11,450 nt of DNA, from contig CAYRBI010000189.1 in the NCBI GenBank assembly GCA_964422415.1, positions 1 through 11,450 on the forward strand, written 5' to 3'. Of this stretch, positions 7,371-11,450 are shown in pieces. The position numbers and the translations under genes are program-made. The first letter of the stretch is position 1, and every line of letters starts with the position of its first letter. The DNA comes from OLB16 sp964422415 (GTDB taxonomy: Bacteria; Hinthialibacterota; Hinthialibacteria; OLB16). The notes under the pieces are model-generated. The model was not told the DNA's origin and did no database searches. It was given only the letters and a program-made list of their open reading frames with translations.

Positions 7371-9107
7371 TTGACCGTTCCGGCTGGTTTCTCATTGGGG
7401 GTTTGGGACTACACCGCCTTCGCAGCTTACTTCGTCATCTTGTCGGTGGTCGGTTATTTCTCCGGCAGACGCGAGCGTGAGAGTTCCGAGTCGTATTTCC
7501 TCGCGGGTCACTCACTCCCCTGGTATGTCGTGGGAGGATCGTTCATCGCCTCGAATATCAGCAGCGAGCATTTTATCGGGATGATTGGCGCGGCCTATGT
7601 TTATGGGATCTGTGTCGCGGTATCCGAGTGGGCAAATGTCTTCACTTTCTCGCTGCTGATCTGGTTCTTCATCCCCTTTCTCATGGCCTCACGGGTGTTC
7701 ACCATGCCGGAGTTTCTGGAACGGCGGTTTTGTCCCACGCTGCGCCAATTCTTCGCGCTGGTAACCGTCATCAGCAATATTGTGGCCTTCTTGGCGGCGG
7801 TGTTGTATGGCGGGGCTTTGGCATTGCAGGAACTCTTCGGATGGCCATTGTGGTTTTCCGTGATTTCCCTCGGAATTGTCGCGGGGGCCTGGGCCATTTA
7901 TGGGGGGCTTTCCTCGGTGGCCTGGATCGATTTCTTCACCATCCTGGTGATGATCGCCGGGGGTGCGGTGGTGACCATCCTCGCCTTGCAGGCGGTTTCG
8001 GGCGACTCCGGATCCATCCTGCAGGGATTCAGAAACACCCTCGAAGCCAACCGTGCCATCGCTGGGGTCTGGAAGGAGGCGGTCGACTCCAAGAGTCAGA
8101 TCCTGGCGGGTGTGGACAACTACAACCGCTTGTCCGTTGTCCAGCCCGTTACTCACCGCTTGTGGCCTTGGCCCGCCATTATCTTTGCCACCTTCTCTCT
8201 GAGCCTATGGTACAACGTACTCAACCAGTTCATGATCCAGCGCGTCCTCGGGGCCAAGAACACCTACCATGCCCGCATGGGAATTGTCATGGCGGGTTTT
8301 CTCAAGTTGATCCTGCCCGCCATCATTGTCCTGCCCGGGTTAGTGTTGTTCGCGCTCCATCCCGAGGTGATGCTGCTGGATTGGGATCAGGTGCAACCGT
8401 CGGCGGACCGGGGGTATGTACAGCTGCTTGAGACCATTGTACCGATTGGACTACGGGGCCTCTTTCTGGCGGCGTTATTCGGAGCTATCCAGTCGACTGT
8501 CAACGCGGTGTTGAATTCCACGGCCACGGTCATCACCTTGGATTTCTACAAGGAGATCCTGTGTCCCAAAGCCCCGGATGAGAGCCTGGTCCGTGTGGGG
8601 GTGTGGAGTTCAGCGATCGTGTTAGTCATCGCCATGGTTCTGGCGGGTTTCATCCAGAAGCTTAGCGGCGGGCTCTTCATGTATATTCAAACCCTGTACG
8701 CTTTTTTCGCGCCTCCCTTCGCAGCCATTTTTCTGCTGGGGATTGGATGGCGGAGGATCAACGCCACCGGCGCTACCTGGGCGGTGTTCCTGGGCTTCGG
8801 ATTTGGGATTGCCCTCAAGGTTTTTCTTTATTACACACATGACCAACCCGGATGGCTGGCCCCCTTCTTCAACCAGTCCATTCTAAATTGGTTCTTCTGC
8901 ATGGTGTTGTGCACCGTCATCAGTCTCGCGACACCTCCTCCGCCCGCAGAGAAGGTCACCGATGAGCTCACCTTCAATTGGCAACGGCTGAACATTTTTG
9001 AGGGACTGGGAGACCACTGGTACAGCAGTGTGGTGACCTGGTGGCTGGTTTTCGTGACCGGCATCCTCGGGCTGGGGGTGTATTTCTCGGGACTGCTGTG
9101 GGGATAA
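7371..9107 (+). CDS. SGLT-type sodium/solute symporter (SSS family)
   Basis: 578 residues and about 14 membrane segments, the usual SSS size. The start must be the TTG at 7371: the in-frame stop of the preceding gene is only 6 nt upstream, and the first membrane helix begins near residue 14. GTGGGG 9-14 nt before the TTG can serve as ribosome-binding site, so translation is probably coupled. Core signatures are ASNISSEHFIGMIGAAY (60-76), AVSEWANVF (83-91), TMPEFLERRF (111-120), WIDFF (185-189), LNQFMIQRVLGAK (284-296) and STVNAVLNSTATVITLDFYK (375-394). From my memory of vSGLT, the sugar-site residues map to N62, H67 (Q in vSGLT), E86, K312 and Q440. The gate tyrosine maps to Y281 and the Na2-site pair to S375/T376. 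This points to a sugar or sugar-like polyol substrate moved inward with sodium. As last gene of the operon it would import what the two upstream exported proteins capture or release. The exact substrate is unknown. Confidence 0.92.
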   Translation: MTVPAGFSLGVWDYTAFAAYFVILSVVGYFSGRRERESSESYFLAGHSLPWYVVGGSFIASNISSEHFIGMIGAAYVYGICVAVSEWANVFTFSLLIWFFIPFLMASRVFTMPEFLERRFCPTLRQFFALVTVISNIVAFLAAVLYGGALALQELFGWPLWFSVISLGIVAGAWAIYGGLSSVAWIDFFTILVMIAGGAVVTILALQAVSGDSGSILQGFRNTLEANRAIAGVWKEAVDSKSQILAGVDNYNRLSVVQPVTHRLWPWPAIIFATFSLSLWYNVLNQFMIQRVLGAKNTYHARMGIVMAGFLKLILPAIIVLPGLVLFALHPEVMLLDWDQVQPSADRGYVQLLETIVPIGLRGLFLAALFGAIQSTVNAVLNSTATVITLDFYKEILCPKAPDESLVRVGVWSSAIVLVIAMVLAGFIQKLSGGLFMYIQTLYAFFAPPFAAIFLLGIGWRRINATGATWAVFLGFGFGIALKVFLYYTHDQPGWLAPFFNQSILNWFFCMVLCTVISLATPPPPAEKVTDELTFNWQRLNIFEGLGDHWYSSVVTWWLVFVTGILGLGVYFSGLLWG

Positions 9108-9130
9108 AGGCTAACTCAGCAGGAATAGGT

Positions 9131-9149
9131 ATCGGTTGACCCAACCGAT
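9131..9149 (+). terminator. Hairpin 24 nt after the symporter stop
   Basis: ATCGGTTG and CAACCGAT form a perfect 8-bp stem around a 3-nt loop. Position and stability fit a terminator for the plus-strand operon. Only a single T follows before CG, so classic intrinsic termination is uncertain; it may instead protect the 3' end of the transcript. Confidence 0.4.
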
Positions 9150-9186
9150 TCGTTGAGCTCCTACCCCAGCTCTCTTTCGTAACTGA

Positions 9187-9200
9187 CACGCTAAAGCGTG
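9187..9200. repeat. Short palindrome with CTAAAG core
   Basis: CACGCT-AA-AGCGTG is a perfect 6-bp inverted repeat. The surrounding ACACGCTAAAGCGTGAAC resembles short intergenic palindromes I recall as dispersed in several environmental bacterial genomes. Only one copy is in this window, so the repeat status is inference. Confidence 0.35.
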
Positions 9201-9224
9201 AACAACATACAATAGATCCTATTC

Positions 9225-9251
9225 ACTCCTCCCCTGGCAAAGGGGAGGAGT
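9225..9251. terminator. Strong 11-bp bidirectional hairpin between convergent genes
   Basis: ACTCCTCCCCT and AGGGGAGGAGT form a perfect 11-bp GC-rich stem around the loop GGCAA. It sits 8 nt beyond the stop of the minus-strand zinc-ribbon gene and downstream of the plus-strand operon, so it can act on both transcripts. Neither flank has a T tract. It also resembles CCCCTCC/GGAGGGG-type dispersed palindromes, so it may be a repeat element doing terminator duty. Confidence 0.45.
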
Positions 9252-9259
9252 CCTCGTCG

Positions 9260-9604
9260 TCAGATTCCATACCCCAGCGAGCGGAAGAAGCCATCCATAT
9301 CCACGCCCGGATCAGGTAGTGCGCGGTCCGGGTGGAAGTGGAGTGGGTCACGGATGAAGGCCCTTTGGCAGCGCGGGCAGAGATCGAGGGTGATGAGTTT
9401 ATAGACCGAGTCCTCCACCTCGCGCGGGTCCTGGTGGCAGAGCTGATCGATCAGATCACGGATCTCCTGGTCATGGTCACGCACCAGATCGGCCAGACCA
9501 ATCTCGAGCTCATCATAGGCCGCCCGCACATCGATCTTCACCGTGTAGCGGAGATCATGTTTCCTGAGCATCACACCACAACCATCGCAGGTGATTGTAA
9601 TCAT
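9260..9604 (-). CDS. Small zinc-ribbon-like protein, 114 residues
   Basis: The start is placed at the ATG at 9604 because GGGGAGG (9610-9616) lies 5 nt upstream and the CxxC motif begins within 10 residues. A longer frame from 9646 would overlap the upstream gene by 19 nt and add an uninformative stretch. C6-x2-C9 and C76-x2-C79 form a probable split zinc ribbon, with KIDVRAAYDELEI (23-35) and a charged helical middle (38-65) between the two knuckles. A C-terminal tail follows, rich in D, H and P. No signal peptide, so it is cytoplasmic. I recall similar small uncharacterised proteins with this split CxxC/CxxC layout in Planctomycetota and neighbouring phyla, but know of no function; zinc binding is inferred. 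It starts 23 nt after the stop of the cysteine-rich protein gene and may be co-transcribed, though a shared role is not obvious. Confidence 0.75.
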   Translation of the reverse strand: MITITCDGCGVMLRKHDLRYTVKIDVRAAYDELEIGLADLVRDHDQEIRDLIDQLCHQDPREVEDSVYKLITLDLCPRCQRAFIRDPLHFHPDRALPDPGVDMDGFFRSLGYGI

Positions 9605-9627
9605 CCCGCCCTCCCCAGAGAGGAGTA

Positions 9628-10947
9628 TTATTTGTTCAACAACCAATTCTCAATCGAGGAGGTCTTCCCGGTAATCCCAGACCTCACCGCTTCCTCCAGT
9701 TCAGAACAGGTGATCGGCTGAAACTCAATGCCAATTCCAGATTTAAACTGGGTCACATCATGGGTTTCATTGCCATCGATTCCATCGAAGAGGTTGAAGA
9801 CTGGACACTGTGCTCCGAGCATCAACCGCAGCGAGCCGTTACAAGACACACCGGCCTCGGAGGAACAGATAGCAACATGGAAGGGCACGCTCGACATGAT
9901 GAACAGTGCTCCCGGATCTTTCTCATCTGGATCGATACACAAGGTCCCAACGGATCTCTCTTGGAAACAGGACAACCACTGATCAGCGATGAGTCCAGGT
10001 AAGATCTCACAAAGGTTGGCTGACTTGGTCTGAGTCAGATTCAAGGAAAGCGTACACCCGGCAATAACATCTCCACCGGGAGCTGGCTCGCAATCCTTCC
10101 CCTCATACGCTCCATATTCAATCATCAAGGCACCCGTCCCATCATCCACTGGGAATTGGCCCGTGCAGCTGAAGATTAAATGTCCCGCATACTCGCATAC
10201 ACACTCACCGGCCGGTGTGGGAGTCAGTGTTGGATCGGGCGGAGTTCTCTCTGTATTGGTGGGAGTGCTGGTGGGAACCGGGGTGTTGGTGGGGGTATCC
10301 GTGGGGAAGACCTCGGGGCAGACAGCGGCATTGACCTCGATGCCCACGCCAGATTGGAACTCCCTCCAGTCATGCACCTCGTTTCCACCGATCCCATCCA
10401 AAAGGTTGTAAACCGGACAAGTGCCCAGGACCACTCCCATGGATTCATTACAGGAGACTCCCATTTCATCGGAGCAAAGGCAGAGATAGAAGGGTTCGCT
10501 GGCTTCGATAAAGACACCCCCCTCGTATTTGGTATCCGGTTTCACACATAACCGGCTTTGCTCAGAACTGCCCAGACACTCGGTCAACTGCGCGACAAGG
10601 ATTCCGGGAATGACTTGGCAGAGCTCAGCGGATTTGGTGGTATTGGACGCCATAGAGAGGGTACACCGTGCGAGGGCATCCTCACACACAACCGGTTCGC
10701 ATCCAGTGCCGGGAGACTCTCCCGCGATGATGCTCAGACCGAGAGACCCCTCTCCAAGGGAGAACTGCCCCGCACAATCAAAGATGATATGGACCGCATA
10801 GTGGCAGTCACACTCCGGTGAGGATGAGGGGGTTTCCGTGGCGGTTGGATCAGGAGCGGATTTGGTTTGGAAAGCGAGAGCTGGAATAGAGAGCAGTCCA
10901 AATCCCAGAATGAATATCCTCATCCACATTTTTGGTTTGGGATACAT
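9628..10947 (-). CDS. Secreted cysteine-rich protein with two 12-Cys repeats
   Basis: 439 residues. The ATG at 10947 has AAGGAA about 8 nt upstream. A Sec signal peptide spans about residues 1-25 (basic MYPKPKMWMR, hydrophobic core, cleavage near ALA-F). A Pro/Thr/Ser stretch (31-45) leads into repeat 1 (46-210). A 38-residue linker of T-P-T type (211-248) leads into repeat 2 (249-414), followed by a short tail. Twelve cysteines match between repeats: 46, 48, 58, 83, 95, 110, 124, 134, 158, 166, 177 and 210 against 249, 251, 261, 286, 298, 313, 327, 337, 361, 369, 381 and 414. The offset is 203 throughout, with one inserted residue before C381. Repeat 1 has extra cysteines at 88 and 156. Shared motifs include IIF/LIF, CEP, CTLS, TKSA, CPV and GGNE/DGNE. 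I do not recognise the domain. The even cysteine count and secretion suggest disulfide-bonded modules, perhaps a surface or adhesive protein. Function unknown. Confidence 0.85.
   Translation of the reverse strand: MYPKPKMWMRIFILGFGLLSIPALAFQTKSAPDPTATETPSSSPECDCHYAVHIIFDCAGQFSLGEGSLGLSIIAGESPGTGCEPVVCEDALARCTLSMASNTTKSAELCQVIPGILVAQLTECLGSSEQSRLCVKPDTKYEGGVFIEASEPFYLCLCSDEMGVSCNESMGVVLGTCPVYNLLDGIGGNEVHDWREFQSGVGIEVNAAVCPEVFPTDTPTNTPVPTSTPTNTERTPPDPTLTPTPAGECVCEYAGHLIFSCTGQFPVDDGTGALMIEYGAYEGKDCEPAPGGDVIAGCTLSLNLTQTKSANLCEILPGLIADQWLSCFQERSVGTLCIDPDEKDPGALFIMSSVPFHVAICSSEAGVSCNGSLRLMLGAQCPVFNLFDGIDGNETHDVTQFKSGIGIEFQPITCSELEEAVRSGITGKTSSIENWLLNK
9706..10203 (-). repeat. Internal protein repeat, copy 2
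   Basis: This encodes residues 249-414 of the cysteine-rich protein. It aligns with copy 1 at a constant 203-residue offset up to C369 and 204 after it. Protein identity is roughly half by eye. The DNA has diverged clearly, so the duplication is not recent. Confidence 0.8.
10204..10317 (-). repeat. Pro/Thr-rich linker coding segment
   Basis: Residues 211-248 are a low-complexity T-P linker (PTDTPTNTPVPTSTPT and onward). It is probably extended and may be O-glycosylated in the envelope. Its last part (PPDPTLTPTPAGEC) matches the segment before copy 1 (APDPTATETPSSSPEC), so the duplicated unit seems to include the linker. The plus strand shows it as repeats of GGTGGG/GTGTTG type. Confidence 0.75.
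10318..10812 (-). repeat. Internal protein repeat, copy 1
   Basis: This encodes residues 46-210 of the cysteine-rich protein, with 14 cysteines, 12 of them shared with copy 2. The two extra ones (88 and 156) could form an additional copy-specific disulfide. Confidence 0.8.
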
Positions 10948-11208
10948 GGGTCTGTTCCTTTCGAATCAACTCAGGTCAACGAAAAAGCAATTACTCCTAG
11001 GAAAACTAAGAGCACACAGATCATCCCTACTATTATCGCAAGAATTACACCGGAACTCGAATGATTCGACACGAATCGCGGTATTTCCAAGAAAATCAGT
11101 CAGTTGAGATGGATACAGACATCTCATATCCAGATCACTTGATAGTCTTCATCCGGTGAAAGGTTATTCAAGATGGAGGAACAAGTTGCTTGAAAAGGTG
11201 TACCTATT
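10948..11208. other. Intergenic region between the esterase-like and Cys-rich genes
   Basis: This 261-bp gap is visibly richer in A and T than its neighbours. It contains the AAGGAA ribosome-binding site of the cysteine-rich gene near 10956-10961. It presumably also holds that gene's promoter, though I could not place a good -35/-10 pair. A very hydrophobic short frame (10971-11072, minus strand) is listed separately. A second short frame from an ATG at 11129 encodes about 50 residues without a ribosome-binding site and was not called. Confidence 0.4.
10971..11072 (-). CDS. Possible 33-residue single-span membrane peptide
   Basis: A GTG-started frame encodes a polar head (VSNHSSSG), then about 24 uninterrupted hydrophobic residues (from VILAIIVGMICV through LLVFLGVIAFSL), then a stop. 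The shape is that of a small single-span membrane protein. Against it: there is no Shine-Dalgarno site at a proper distance from the GTG or from the in-frame TTG at 11090, and AT-rich DNA produces hydrophobic frames by chance. It lies on the same strand as both neighbours. No function is proposed. Confidence 0.2.
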   Translation of the reverse strand: MSNHSSSGVILAIIVGMICVLLVFLGVIAFSLT

Positions 11209-11450
11209 TCACCCCCCCACATTCTTGGGAAAAGGAGTCTGGTTGAATACGCGTGTAGGCTGTTTTCCAAAGAACTGAAGATCTGCATAATCCAGAAGCG
11301 CGGCCCAATCCTCGGCATTATGATCATGTTTGCCCTCACGGAAGTGAATGCCATTCTTGCCAGGCACTCCCAGGAATTCAAAGACAGGCATGACCGCCAA
11401 ATAGGTGGCCTGGGTTCCGGATGGGTTGGCCCACAGATCCCCGAGGGCAT
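11209..11450 (-). CDS. C-terminal end of a CE15/acetylxylan-esterase-like alpha/beta hydrolase
   Basis: The last 80 residues of a gene that enters from the right edge and ends at a TGA at 11209-11211. The frame reads LWANPSGTQATYLAVMPVFEFLG (5-27), then NGIHFREGKHD (32-42), NAEDWAALLDYADLQFFG (44-61) and a short tail ending NVGG. This matches the end of CE15 glucuronoyl-esterase-like and related acetylxylan-esterase-like hydrolases. There, N-P-x-G plus P-V-F-x-x-L-G precedes the segment with the catalytic histidine (here H41 of this fragment), and E-D-W...ADLQF forms the last helix. The catalytic serine lies outside the window, so the exact family stays open. If it is CE15-like, the substrate would be glucuronic-acid esters in plant cell wall or similar glycans (inference). 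The stop follows a run of seven Gs, a place where a sequence error could change the C-terminus. Confidence 0.7.
   Translation of the reverse strand, partial: ALGDLWANPSGTQATYLAVMPVFEFLGVPGKNGIHFREGKHDHNAEDWAALLDYADLQFFGKQPTRVFNQTPFPKNVGG

Larger units (their letters stand above)
9108..9259. other. Convergent gap with three hairpins
   Basis: This 152-bp gap lies between the convergent symporter and zinc-ribbon genes. It contains three perfect inverted repeats at 9131-9149, 9187-9200 and 9225-9251, each listed separately. No coding potential was seen. Confidence 0.6.

Noticed and set aside
7628..8431. Plus-strand frame of 267 codons inside the symporter gene
   Set aside because: Frame-shifted shadow of the symporter, rich in G, H, P and R; the symporter frame carries clear SSS motifs.
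9332..9721. Plus-strand frame of 129 codons
   Set aside because: Antisense to the zinc-ribbon gene and the end of the cysteine-rich gene, with no ribosome-binding site or recognisable motif.
10220..10310. GTGGGAG/GTGTTGG repeat-like stretch considered as a CRISPR or satellite
   Set aside because: It is the complement of the codons for the T-P linker; unit lengths are irregular and there are no spacers.
11124..11450. Minus-strand frame of 108 codons through the right end
   Set aside because: The overlapping frame ending at 11209 carries the esterase-like motifs; this frame shows none and is a shadow up to that stop.

Overview
The window reads as a chromosomal stretch of an uncultivated-type, Gram-negative-like bacterium with GC in the mid-50s (judged by eye). 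Exported proteins dominate: two twin-arginine (Tat) signals, three Sec signals, a LamG domain, a CBM9-like domain and a cysteine-rich protein with Pro/Thr linkers. From general knowledge, this mix recalls Hydrogenedentota, Sumerlaeota, Planctomycetota and related lineages. That assignment is inference; no marker gene is present.

Layout. Positions 1-4682 are on the minus strand. In transcription order they encode a large GT-C-like membrane protein (4682-2385), a Tat-exported protein of the L-fucose-isomerase-like fold (2307-754) and the N-terminal part of a secreted LamG protein (616-1, cut by the window edge). A 158-bp divergent intergenic region (4683-4840) separates these from a compact plus-strand operon. 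That operon has a secreted CBM9-like sugar-binding protein (4841-5713), a Tat-exported glycosidase-like TIM-barrel protein (5742-7364) and an SGLT-type sodium/solute symporter (7371-9107) that starts on TTG 6 nt after the previous stop. Three perfect hairpins follow in the gap 9108-9259. The right end is again on the minus strand: the last 80 residues of a CE15/acetylxylan-esterase-like hydrolase (11450-11209), a 261-bp gap, a secreted protein built of two 12-cysteine repeats (10947-9628) and a small zinc-ribbon protein (9604-9260).

How the genes may work together (inference). The plus-strand operon looks like a small saccharide-scavenging unit: an envelope sugar binder, an exported hydrolase-like enzyme and a sugar symporter retaining the N, H, E, K and Q residues known from vSGLT. 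The neighbouring FucI-like protein and the esterase fragment fit the same theme of extracytoplasmic carbohydrate processing. No mobile element, CRISPR array, rRNA or tRNA was recognised.

The most unusual items are the two-repeat cysteine-rich protein, in which 12 cysteines recur with a spacing of 203-204 residues; the export signal on a sugar-isomerase-like fold; and the Tat-exported TIM-barrel-like protein, which I cannot place in a named glycosidase family.
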